10,615 nt of DNA from Elusimicrobiota bacterium (GTDB taxonomy: Bacteria; CG03; SLGR01; JAGXOG01). A program made the translations under genes and the position numbers. The stretch is from assembly GCA_027858455.1 (NCBI GenBank), contig JAQICQ010000005.1:1-10615 (forward strand), written 5' to 3'. Positions within the stretch are counted from its first letter, which is position 1; every line of letters starts with the position of its first letter. Under the pieces are notes generated by a model that was not told where the DNA came from, did not search any database, and saw only the letters and a program-made list of their open reading frames with translations. Below are positions 1 to 6,651 of the stretch, in pieces.

Positions 1-1275
1 ACTTAAAGTTTCGCCGTTATAAAAAATATTTTTTAATTTATCCCCTTCTTTAAGCCCGACGGAACTTTTCAGGGCGGAATTTTTCAGGACAGCGTTTTCC
101 CGGGCAACTCTTTTCCGGGTAGCACTTTTCCGGACAGCACTTTTCCGGACAGGGATTTTCTCTTCAGAAACTAAAGCTTTTAAATAGGTAATGCTGTAAC
201 CCCTTTTTAAAGTTGCCAGGGGCGACAGGGATTTTAACCGGGCTCTCTCACGAGATGTCCGGTTTTTATTATTTTCAACGATGTTCCGGGCAGCGCCGGT
301 AAGTTTTTCAGACAGGTAATCAAGATTCTGCATATGCTGCTGATAAATCCTCATCGGATAACGCATCTGTGTTGATTTTACAAGGTTATCATATCTCATT
401 TTTGAAGAATTTAACCTCTGTAATATGGATTTTTTAAATATATCAGATGCTTTCTCCATCCGTTCGGCAAGGCTGCCCCGGTCTTTTATTACCAGCTCCG
501 CGGCCGCCGACGGTGTGGGCGCCCTTAAATCCGCGGTAAAATCAGAAATAGTAAAATCAGTCTCATGACCTACCGCTGATATTACGGGAATATCCGAATT
601 AAATATAGTCCGGGCTACTTTTTCTTCGTTAAACGGCCATAAATCTTCAAGCGACCCGCCCCCCCTGCCTACGATAAGAACTTCTATATCTTTATAATTA
701 TTATTGAAATATTCTATGGCCCCCGATATCTCGCCGGCGGCTTCTTTACCCTGAACCCGGGAGGGAAAAATAACTATTTCTATATTTCCGGCTCTTCTGG
801 TAATTACATTTATTATATCTCTGATAGCCGCGCCGGTCGGGGAAGTAACCACTCCGATTTTTTTAGGTATCGGGGGGAGCGGCTTTTTATGCGATTGTTC
901 AAAAAGCCCGTCCTCTTTAAGTTTTTCTTTTAGCTTAAGAAATTCTTTCTCCAGCCTGCCGAGTCCGCTTTTAGTCATAGTTTTGACTATAAACTGGTAT
1001 CGGCCCTGCGGGGCAAATATACTTACCGTTCCGTTTACGGTAACTTCATCTCCCCGCCGGGGTGAAAATCTTAATCTTCGGTTATAACCTTTAAACATGA
1101 CTGCGCCTATCGCCGCCTTATCATCGTTAAGGGTGAAATACATATGACCGGAGCTGTGATGGGTGAAATTTGATATTTCGCCGGTAACAGCCACCGCGCC
1201 GAATTCTCTTTCAAGGATTTTACCCGAAAGATTATTTAGCTGGGATACCGTTAATATGGTTTTTGTATATTTCAA
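1..1275 (-). CDS. xseA: Exodeoxyribonuclease VII large subunit (3' end outside window)
   Basis: Large subunit of exonuclease VII, which degrades single-stranded DNA in cytoplasmic repair together with XseB. I translated this frame by hand; it stays open to base 1, so the last few residues are missing. Seen: the N-terminal OB-fold start (ILTVSQLNNL, then GEISNF..HSSGHMYFTL), GVVTSPTGAAIRDI (about residue 140), VGRGGGSLEDLWPFNEE (about 200-215), AVGHETDFTISDFTADLRAP (about 233-252), a helical region, RGYSIT, and the C-terminal GLKEGDKLKN. The start chosen is TTG at 1275-1273, giving MKYTKTILTVSQ; no ATG fits, and only a weak GAGA lies upstream. It overlaps the folD end by 44 bases, which suggests translational coupling. 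Odd: between GYSIT and GLKEGD, where the family usually has a short linker, residues 371-405 are seven pentapeptides rich in Lys and Arg, encoded by a 15-nt repeat. The family call is near certain; the start is probable. Confidence 0.95.
   Translation of the reverse strand, partial: MKYTKTILTVSQLNNLSGKILEREFGAVAVTGEISNFTHHSSGHMYFTLNDDKAAIGAVMFKGYNRRLRFSPRRGDEVTVNGTVSIFAPQGRYQFIVKTMTKSGLGRLEKEFLKLKEKLKEDGLFEQSHKKPLPPIPKKIGVVTSPTGAAIRDIINVITRRAGNIEIVIFPSRVQGKEAAGEISGAIEYFNNNYKDIEVLIVGRGGGSLEDLWPFNEEKVARTIFNSDIPVISAVGHETDFTISDFTADLRAPTPSAAAELVIKDRGSLAERMEKASDIFKKSILQRLNSSKMRYDNLVKSTQMRYPMRIYQQHMQNLDYLSEKLTGAARNIVENNKNRTSRERARLKSLSPLATLKRGYSITYLKALVSEEKIPVRKSAVRKSATRKRVARENAVLKNSALKSSVGLKEGDKLKNIFYNGETLS
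61..165 (-). repeat. Seven-unit 15-nt in-frame tandem repeat inside xseA
   Basis: Seven consecutive 15-base units. Units 121-135 and 136-150 are identical (agcacttttccggac on the plus strand). Units at 61, 76, 91, 106 and 151 are diverged, but all keep a TTTTC or TTTCC core at the same place. Each unit is exactly five codons, giving EEKIP, VRKSA, VRKSA, TRKRV, ARENA, VLKNS and ALKSS. The identical pair in the middle suggests a recent duplication within an older array. It lies in the linker before the C-terminal segment of XseA. Confidence 0.93.
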
Positions 1276-2083
1276 ATGTATTCTCAAAAAGACAGGCCAG
1301 CGTCAGAGCTCCGACTCCTCCGATTACGGGAGAAACAACGGCTTTTTTCAAAACAGCCTCTATTGCCACATCGCCTACCATCTTAGAGTTAACTTCATTG
1401 GTGCCCACATCAATTACGCAGGCTCCTTCTTTTACATGTTCGGGGCCCACCAGTTCCGGCCGGCCGGCGGATACCACAACTATATCGGCATCTTTTGTGT
1501 AATTTTCAAGCGGACGGGATTTTGAATGGCAGATTGTAACCGTGGCGTTCCTGTCTAAGAGCATCTTCGCCGCAGGAAGCCCCACCGTAGACGAACGCCC
1601 GACCACCGCTACTTTTTTACCCGAAATTTCTATGCCGTTGGATTCCAAAATTCTTATAATTCCCATTGCCGTAGCCGGGAATATTCCCTCTCTCCCGGTC
1701 ATCAGCCTGCCCTGATTCAACGGGGTCTGCCCATCAATATCTTTTTGGGGAGAAAGAAGATCAAAGATACGCTCGTCGTCTATATTTTTCGGCAGGGGCA
1801 ACTGGACTAATATGCCGTCAACTGTATTATTCCGGTTAAGTCCGGTAATATATTTAGATATATCTCCGGTATGCGGTTTTTTAAACTGTTTTATATTAAC
1901 AGATATGCCTTCTTTATCCCCGGCTCTCTGGATTAATCCCGCATAATATACGCTGGCGGGATCTTTTCCCGCTATTATAATCTCCAGCCCCGGCGGGCGG
2001 GCAGCGGATAACTTTTTTATACCTCGCCGTATATTTTCTCTTAGTTTAACTGCCTTCTCTTTGCCGTATATTATTTCTCCCAT
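1232..2083 (-). CDS. folD: FolD-family methylenetetrahydrofolate dehydrogenase/cyclohydrolase, catalytic Lys replaced
   Basis: FolD normally oxidises 5,10-methylene-THF to 5,10-methenyl-THF with NAD(P) and hydrolyses that to 10-formyl-THF in the cytosol. Length 283 aa is typical. Seen: DPAS at 41-44, VQLPLP at 93-98, KDIDG at 114-118 (keeping the folate-site Asp), Rossmann motif GRSSTVGLP at 162-170, and KEGACVIDVG at about 218-227. Odd: the YxxxK motif reads YAGLI at 47-51, so the catalytic lysine position (Lys54 in E. coli, Lys56 in human) is Ile51. The usual PCTPxG is PATAMG (136-141), and the usual TPxPGGVGPMT is SPVIGGVGALT (251-261). The nucleotide-binding half looks normal. The start ATG has an AAGGAG 11 bases upstream. 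It follows ymdB by 22 bases and overlaps xseA. The family call is firm. Cyclohydrolase activity is doubtful, judged from known Lys mutants of the family, not from this sequence alone. Confidence 0.95.
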   Translation of the reverse strand: MGEIIYGKEKAVKLRENIRRGIKKLSAARPPGLEIIIAGKDPASVYYAGLIQRAGDKEGISVNIKQFKKPHTGDISKYITGLNRNNTVDGILVQLPLPKNIDDERIFDLLSPQKDIDGQTPLNQGRLMTGREGIFPATAMGIIRILESNGIEISGKKVAVVGRSSTVGLPAAKMLLDRNATVTICHSKSRPLENYTKDADIVVVSAGRPELVGPEHVKEGACVIDVGTNEVNSKMVGDVAIEAVLKKAVVSPVIGGVGALTLACLFENTFEIYKNHINGIPAK

Positions 2084-2105
2084 TTTTAATATATCTCCTT
2101 GTTTT

Positions 2106-2906
2106 TTAGTTATAACTTTCCCTTATAGTCTTAATGGATTTTGCTTTTAAAGATTGATTGTCTATATCTATTATTACCCCTTCCAGATAGAGCTGCTCTT
2201 TTGCAACCTTGAACTTAAAAGGAAGCCCTGTAAGAAATTTCTTAAGAATCACTTCTTTTTCTACCCCTATAACCCCTGCCTTTGACCCTGTCATGCCCGC
2301 GTCTGTAATATAGGCCGTGCCTTCGGCAAGAACAGCCGCATCTGAAGTCTGCACATGGGTATGGGTTCCTATTAATGCACTTACTTTTCCGTCAAGATAC
2401 CAGCCCATAGCGATTTTCTCGGCAGTTGCCTCGGCATGCAGGTCAACGATTATTATATTTTTCTTTCCTGCGCCACCGGTAAGTTCAGCGAGAATTTTAT
2501 CCATAGCGGCAAAAGGGCAATCTATGTTTTCCAGAAATACCCGGCCCTGTATATTTACAACCGCAATACTATTTCCCCCGGCATTTCCCATGACATTATA
2601 AATGTTATAGCCGTGGCCGGGCGCGGCCGCCGGATAATTTGCGGGCCTGGTAAGAAGATTTGTATCGTCAAGAACCTCAAAGATTTCTTTTCTCTTCCAG
2701 ACATGGTTACCGGAAGTCAGAGCGTCAATACCCGATTCTGTTAGTGTATTTATAATTTTGGGAGTTATTCCCAGTCCCCCGGCCGAATTTTCGCCGTTTG
2801 CAATTACAAAATCTATACCGCATTCGGCCTTTATCTTAGGTAAAAGTTTCCGTACGGTTTTTCTTCCCGGCTGACCAACTATATCTCCTAAAAACAATAT
2901 TTTCAA
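2106..2906 (-). CDS. ymdB: YmdB-family (TIGR00282) metallophosphoesterase
   Basis: Calcineurin-like phosphoesterase of the YmdB/DR1281 group; B. subtilis YmdB is a 2',3'-cyclic nucleotide phosphodiesterase affecting biofilm and motility decisions. At 266 aa it is full length. Metal ligands are all visible: D8 (FLGDIVG), E39 and N40 (NGENSAGG), N67 and H68 (SGNHVW), H157 (VDLHAE), H182 and H184 (GTHTHVQT). No signal peptide or membrane segment, so cytosolic. The start is TTG at 2906-2904, giving MKILFLGD. That choice is supported by an AAGGAG 10 bases upstream and by D8, E39, N40, N67 and H68 falling at the same positions as in B. subtilis YmdB. It follows rny, as in B. subtilis where ymdA (rny) and ymdB are neighbours. 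The physiological substrate in this organism is unknown. Confidence 0.95.
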   Translation of the reverse strand: MKILFLGDIVGQPGRKTVRKLLPKIKAECGIDFVIANGENSAGGLGITPKIINTLTESGIDALTSGNHVWKRKEIFEVLDDTNLLTRPANYPAAAPGHGYNIYNVMGNAGGNSIAVVNIQGRVFLENIDCPFAAMDKILAELTGGAGKKNIIIVDLHAEATAEKIAMGWYLDGKVSALIGTHTHVQTSDAAVLAEGTAYITDAGMTGSKAGVIGVEKEVILKKFLTGLPFKFKVAKEQLYLEGVIIDIDNQSLKAKSIKTIRESYN

Positions 2907-2916
2907 ATTCTTAATT

Positions 2917-2922
2917 CTCCTT
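2917..2922 (-). promoter_or_regulatory. Ribosome binding site deciding the TTG start of ymdB
   Basis: AAGGAG on the minus strand, 10 bases before TTG at 2906. It is a strong match to the Shine-Dalgarno consensus and shows that TTG starts are used in this genome, which makes the TTG start proposed for xseA more credible. Confidence 0.75.
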
Positions 2923-2944
2923 TTAGCGCCGCTTAAGGCAGTTT

Positions 2945-2975
2945 ATTATAATAACAGAAAAAATACTCTTTGCAA
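2945..2975 (-). promoter_or_regulatory. Possible promoter for ymdB-folD-xseA
   Basis: On the minus strand a perfect TATAAT (2950-2945) lies 38 bases before the ymdB start. A weak -35, TTGCAA (2975-2970), is 19 bases upstream, which is longer than the ideal 17. The region is AT-rich, so chance is plausible. It would allow the last three genes to be transcribed separately from rny. Confidence 0.3.
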
Positions 2976-2989
2976 TGCCTCGCGGCATT
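2974..2989 (-). other. GNRA-loop hairpin just after the rny stop
   Basis: Minus strand AATGCC-GCGA-GGCATT: a perfect 6-bp stem with a GNRA-type GCGA tetraloop, starting 2 bases after the rny stop codon. A run of six T (2963-2958) follows about 10 bases later, which is too far for a classical intrinsic terminator. It could be a 3'-end stabilising or RNA-processing hairpin, or a weak terminator. Confidence 0.5.
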
Positions 2990-2990
2990 A

Positions 2991-4541
2991 TTATTTTGCT
3001 ATCTCCGTCGTCCGGGTACTTCTTATCACCGTGACTTTTATCTCTCCGGGAAAATCTATATTTTTAGCGATTTCAGCCGCGCATTCTTTAGATATATTAG
3101 CTGCTTCAAGGTCTGTAACCTTTTCAGGCGCCACAATAATTCTTATTTCCCGGCCTGCTGAAACGCAGTAAGCCTTAACAACGCCTTTATGCTCGTTTGC
3201 GATTGCTTCTATATTTTTCATCCTTTTAATATAGTTCTTAAGGTGTTCTCTGCGCGCCCCGGGCCGCGAGGCTGATACCGCATCGGCAGCCTGAATTAAA
3301 ACAGCTTCGGCGGTCTCAGGCGCCACATCCCCGTGATGACTCATTACGGCATTCTGGAGCCGATCGCTCTCTCCGTATTTTTTTACCAGAGTTCCCCCTA
3401 TATGAGCATGGTTGCCTTCTATTTCCCGGTCTACCGCTTTTCCCAAGTCATGCAGCAATCCCGATCTTCTGGCAAACTCAACATCAAGGTCAAGTTCTTC
3501 TGCCATACCCGCGGCAAGTTTTGCTACCTCTACGGAATGTTCAAGTACATTCTGCCCGTATGAAGTTCTATACATCATCTTGCCGAGCAGCCTTATCTCC
3601 TCATTGTGAAGTCCTGTAACCCCCGCATTCATAGCGGCTTCTTCGCCGCTTTCAATAATTAATTCGTTTACTTCGGCAGCAGTCTCTTCTACAACTTCTT
3701 CTATTCTTGTAGGCTGTATCCGGCCGTCTTTTATAAGCTTTTCAAGCGCTCTTTTGGCAATCTCTCTTCTCATCCCGTCAAAACAGGAAAGAACTATAAG
3801 ACTCGGAGTATCGTCAATTATTACATTTACCCCGGTAGCGGACTCAAACGCCCGGATATTTCTCCCTTCTCTTCCTATTATTCTTCCTTTCATATCATCG
3901 TCAGGAAGATTAACCGCAGAGACAGTAATATCCTGTGTGACATCGGAAGCTATCCTCTCTATAGCCCGGGTTATAACCTCTTTGGCTTCCCTCTGAGCGT
4001 CACGGTTGGCATTTTCAACAATCCTACTATAATTTATCTGGGCATCCTCGGCGGCCTCCTGCCTGATATCATTCATTAATTTCTCCCGGGCCTGTTTCGG
4101 AGTAAGCCCGGAAATTTTCCGGAGAATGGACTGTTCTTTTTCCCGCATTTCTTTTAATTCGGCTTCTTTGTCGTTATACTTTTTTTTCATCTCCTCCATA
4201 TGCTGACGGCGTTTATTTAACTCCGCCTCTTTATTCTCTATAATATCAACTTTCTGCTCTATTTTTTTTGCCCTCTCCTGATTTTCCTGTCTCTTACTTT
4301 TAAATTCCTGTCTGGTCTCTGACGTTTCTTTTTCAAACTCTTTTTTTATCCGTTCTTTTTCATTCTTTACTTCTTCTTCTTTTCTCTTTAGTATTCTTTC
4401 CTGCTCTTCTTTTAGTTCTTTTATCTTCTTATCGTATTCTACCTCTTCCACCGCTCGGCCTTTTTTCTTTAAAATTACCATAACCAAAACGCCGCTTGCG
4501 GCGCCGGCAACAAAAGCCGTTACTATATATATAATTATCAT
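2991..4541 (-). CDS. rny: Ribonuclease Y
   Basis: Membrane-anchored endoribonuclease that starts mRNA decay in many bacteria. 516 aa, the usual length. In order: one N-terminal membrane segment (residues 1-24, ending LKKK, so the catalytic part faces the cytoplasm); a very charged Lys/Glu coiled coil (about 30-165); a KH RNA-binding domain with GRIIGREGRNIR at 219-230; and an HD hydrolase domain with H335 (EHSVEVA), HD at 364-365 (LLHDLGKA), H380 (NHAHIG) and D420 (QAADAVSASRPGAR). All metal-binding positions look intact. The start ATG has GAGGAG 6 bases upstream. It lies between fau and ymdB; the rny-ymdB order is widely conserved. The identification is very secure. Confidence 0.98.
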   Translation of the reverse strand: MIIIYIVTAFVAGAASGVLVMVILKKKGRAVEEVEYDKKIKELKEEQERILKRKEEEVKNEKERIKKEFEKETSETRQEFKSKRQENQERAKKIEQKVDIIENKEAELNKRRQHMEEMKKKYNDKEAELKEMREKEQSILRKISGLTPKQAREKLMNDIRQEAAEDAQINYSRIVENANRDAQREAKEVITRAIERIASDVTQDITVSAVNLPDDDMKGRIIGREGRNIRAFESATGVNVIIDDTPSLIVLSCFDGMRREIAKRALEKLIKDGRIQPTRIEEVVEETAAEVNELIIESGEEAAMNAGVTGLHNEEIRLLGKMMYRTSYGQNVLEHSVEVAKLAAGMAEELDLDVEFARRSGLLHDLGKAVDREIEGNHAHIGGTLVKKYGESDRLQNAVMSHHGDVAPETAEAVLIQAADAVSASRPGARREHLKNYIKRMKNIEAIANEHKGVVKAYCVSAGREIRIIVAPEKVTDLEAANISKECAAEIAKNIDFPGEIKVTVIRSTRTTEIAK

Positions 4542-4570
4542 CTAAATCTCCTCTTTTTCTGACTTCCCTT

Positions 4571-5167
4571 TTACTGACTTACGATCTCATCTACTTTAAT
4601 ATCTTTTTTATCGGCCGGCAGCGCTGAAGCCTCCTGACGGCGGTAGCAAAGTCCTATGATTTTTACCCTGCCTTTTAACTTACTTAAAAATCTGTCGTAA
4701 TATCCGCCGCCCCGCCCCAGCCTGTCACCGGCGGAAGTAAAAGATACCCCGGGTACAATAACTACATCTAATTTTAAAGGGTCAATAAAATCAGTTTCCT
4801 TTTTTAAAATAATATTTTCTGCAGAAACATTTTCGGCAGGCACATTTTCGGCAGGCACAGGTATGCCGAACTTCCCCTTTTTAATTTCCGCAGGGTTTCG
4901 CAGCCGGCGCAGACAGAGCTTTTTACCTTTTATGACCGGCAGCCATACTTTCTTTTCCGATGTCGGAGATAAAAGATAATCTATTATTTTATGAGTATCC
5001 ACCTCGGCAGAAGTTGAATAATAAAGCATTATATTTTCTGCATTTATAATGTCGTTATGCTTCTTTAGTTTTTCAAAAATCAAACTGTCGCTTTCTTTTT
5101 TAAGAGCAGGCGGCATATCGTTGCGCTTTTTTAAATAATAATTTCTAATCTTCTTTTTTGTTTTAAT
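4571..5167 (-). CDS. fau: 5-formyltetrahydrofolate cyclo-ligase, start uncertain
   Basis: Also called ygfA or MTHFS: ATP-dependent conversion of 5-formyl-THF to 5,10-methenyl-THF, returning the stored folate form to the one-carbon pool. The C-terminal signature is clear: VPGVSFTSAGDRLGRGGGYY followed by DRF, then IIGLCYRRQ. The first ATG is at 5116 (181 aa), but the same frame continues upstream with IKTKKKIRNYYLKKRNDMPP, which matches the family N-terminus (LRK..L.KR..L) that helps bind ATP. I therefore extend to ATT at 5167-5165 (198 aa), which overlaps the rarA stop; a TAG lies immediately upstream in frame. ATT is a rare start codon and no good SD is visible, so an ATG start giving a shorter protein remains possible. 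Odd: residues 104-118 (87-101 from the ATG) are three pentapeptides, VPAEN, VPAEN and VSAEN, from a 15-nt repeat. Family certain, start open. Confidence 0.93.
   Translation of the reverse strand: MKTKKKIRNYYLKKRNDMPPALKKESDSLIFEKLKKHNDIINAENIMLYYSTSAEVDTHKIIDYLLSPTSEKKVWLPVIKGKKLCLRRLRNPAEIKKGKFGIPVPAENVPAENVSAENIILKKETDFIDPLKLDVVIVPGVSFTSAGDRLGRGGGYYDRFLSKLKGRVKIIGLCYRRQEASALPADKKDIKVDEIVSQ
4812..4859 (-). repeat. 15-nt in-frame tandem repeat inside fau
   Basis: Three 15-base units at 4812-4826, 4827-4841 and 4842-4856. Period-15 identity is perfect over 4827-4859 (acattttcggcaggc on the plus strand), and the first unit differs at four positions. They encode VPAEN, VPAEN, VSAEN in a surface-type stretch between the FGIP motif and the DVVIVPG strand, where the family usually has a short variable loop. 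Confidence 0.93.
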
Positions 5168-6440
5168 CTAATTTCTTAATAAAATCAATATATTTTTTTA
5201 TATATTTTTCGTGTCCTCTTCCGGAAGGCCTGTAAAAGGTTTTTTCTTCTTCTGTGTATTTCTGTTTAACATAGCCGTACTTATAGTTGTGGGGATACTT
5301 GTAATCATTCCGTCCTGCTTTAGTTAAATGGGGGGGGATACTGAAGGAGTGTTTCAGACAGAATTTCTCGGCTTCTTTAATTGCCCCGTAGGAACTGTTG
5401 CTTTTAGGGGCTGTGGCCAGGTAAATAACTGCCTGGGCAAGGATTATCCTGGCTTCGGGCATACCAATTTTTTCAACCGCAGTTAATGCCGCGTCGGCGA
5501 CAAGAAGAGCACGCGGATCAGCGTTGCCGATATCTTCGGCGGCGGCTATAATAATTCTGCGGGCAATAAACCTGGGATCCTCGCCGCCGGTGGTCATACT
5601 TGCCAGATAGTAGAGAGCCGCATCAGGATCCGACCCCCGCATACTTTTTATCAGAGCTGATATATTATCATAGTGGCAGTCTCCGCTGCGGTCATAAACT
5701 TTGCGGCGGCGGCCTATACAGGCTTCAATAACTTCGCAGGTAACAGTTTTTGCCTCTTCGTCTCCCGCTTCATCTGATTCCACAGCAAGTTCAAGTATAT
5801 TTAAAGCATACCGGGCATCCCCCGAAGCGGCCGAAGAAAGAGTATTTACTGCTTCATCGGTTATTTTAATATCCAAATTTCCGTATCCTCTTTTAGAATC
5901 CCGCAGGGCTTCTTTAACAATAGAGGCAATTGAGTTTTTATCCAGAGGCCGGAATTTATAGACTACTGTCCTGGAAAGTAACGGGCTTGAAATAAAATAA
6001 TTGGGATTTTCGGTAGTAATGCCAATAAGAGTAACATTTCCTTCTTCTACATCAGGCAGAAGGGATTCCTGCTGATTTTTAGCAAACCGGTGAATTTCAT
6101 CAACGACAAGGACTGTATTTTCACCCTGCCCCATATACATTTTTGCGTTTTGTATTATTTCGCGAATTTGAGCCACGTTGGAATTTACTGCATTTATCCG
6201 AGCAGTTCTTGCTTTAAGCCGCCCGGATATTATACCGGCCAGGGCAGTTTTTCCGCATCCGGGAGGACCCCAGAAGATTACAGAAAAGAGTCTACCTGAA
6301 TCTATCATCCTTCGAAGTTTTTTACCGGGCGCGAGCAAATGATGCTGGCCTTTAAATGAGTTTAATGACTGCGGCCTCATCCGGTAAGCGAGAGGCCTCA
6401 TTTTTAACATCTCTTTATTGTCAAATAAATCCTTGTTCAT
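5163..6440 (-). CDS. rarA: RarA/MgsA-type AAA+ replication-associated ATPase
   Basis: Replication-associated recombination protein A, an AAA+ ATPase of the clamp-loader/RuvB-related group acting at stalled forks and on single-stranded-duplex DNA junctions. 425 aa, typical. Seen: RPLAYRMRPQSLNSFKGQ at the N-terminus; Walker A GPPGCGKT (58-65); Walker B LVVDEIHRF (111-119) with DEIH; sensor 1 region GITTENP; arginine finger in SPLLSRTVVYKF (R157); sensor 2 SGDARYALN; and the C-terminal family region PEARIILAQAVIYLATAPKS with YKYPHNY. Start ATG has GGAGAG 8 bases upstream. In gammaproteobacteria fau directly follows ssrS; here rarA sits between them. Its end overlaps the proposed fau start by a few bases. 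Confidence 0.97.
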   Translation of the reverse strand: MNKDLFDNKEMLKMRPLAYRMRPQSLNSFKGQHHLLAPGKKLRRMIDSGRLFSVIFWGPPGCGKTALAGIISGRLKARTARINAVNSNVAQIREIIQNAKMYMGQGENTVLVVDEIHRFAKNQQESLLPDVEEGNVTLIGITTENPNYFISSPLLSRTVVYKFRPLDKNSIASIVKEALRDSKRGYGNLDIKITDEAVNTLSSAASGDARYALNILELAVESDEAGDEEAKTVTCEVIEACIGRRRKVYDRSGDCHYDNISALIKSMRGSDPDAALYYLASMTTGGEDPRFIARRIIIAAAEDIGNADPRALLVADAALTAVEKIGMPEARIILAQAVIYLATAPKSNSSYGAIKEAEKFCLKHSFSIPPHLTKAGRNDYKYPHNYKYGYVKQKYTEEEKTFYRPSGRGHEKYIKKYIDFIKKLD

Positions 6441-6486
6441 AATTTAAACTCTCCGTAAATAAAAAGAAGAACCCGGTAACCTGACA

Positions 6487-6526
6487 ATAAAAAAATAAAA
6501 ACCCCCGCAATGCCGTTCGCATTTGC
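6487..6526 (-). terminator. Terminator-like hairpin at the 3' end of 6S RNA
   Basis: Minus strand hairpin GCAAATGC-GAACG-GCATTGC (6526-6507; 7 pairs with one bulged A), then GGGGG and a T-rich tail TTTTTATTTTTTTATT (6501-6486). It fits a Rho-independent 3' end for 6S RNA. Its right arm is also the 3' strand of the 6S closing stem, so the two foldings exclude each other. If termination is incomplete, rarA could be read from the same transcript. Confidence 0.6.
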
Positions 6527-6651
6527 CGTTATGAGCTGCTTAGTTACAGTGGTTGTCCTGCCCCGGCAGCCTCGGCTACTCGGGGACCCGGATTCCCGGT
6601 TTTTATGGGTGTAGGCTCAATTTGACAATGCTGTTACAAACACCGCAGGGG
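6502..6651 (-). ncRNA. ssrS: 6S RNA
   Basis: 6S RNA binds sigma-70-type RNA polymerase by mimicking an open promoter. Evidence: about 150 bases with a perfect 11-bp closing stem counting G-U pairs (CCCCTGCGGTG at 6651-6641 with CATTGCGGGGG at 6512-6502); a large less-paired middle containing TTGAGCCTACAC; and a strong terminal hairpin, CCCCG-a-GTAGC-CGAG-GCTGC-CGGGG (6585-6561). Context agrees: immediately after zapA and upstream of fau (with rarA between), the zapA-ssrS-fau arrangement known from gammaproteobacteria. The 5' strand begins at the base following the zapA TAA. I see no convincing separate promoter in the zapA 3' end, so the RNA may be processed from a longer transcript. Exact ends are inferred from pairing. 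Confidence 0.88.

Noticed and set aside
61..165. Possible CRISPR-like or noncoding repeat array
   Set aside because: Units are only 15 bases, have no spacers, and stay in the xseA frame without stops; it is a coding minisatellite.
1163..1525. Plus-strand open frames opposite folD/xseA and elsewhere (for example 2436-2744, 3333-3563, 9530-9778)
   Set aside because: All lie antisense to well-identified genes, have no family motifs or plausible ribosome sites, and are composition shadows.
6441..6486. Separate regulatory element in the rarA leader
   Set aside because: Beyond the 6S terminator tail and a GGAGAG ribosome site I see no stem or known motif.
6561..6585. GC-rich hairpin considered as part of a tRNA or riboswitch
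   Set aside because: It is the terminal hairpin of 6S RNA; no cloverleaf, CCA end or known aptamer pattern is present.
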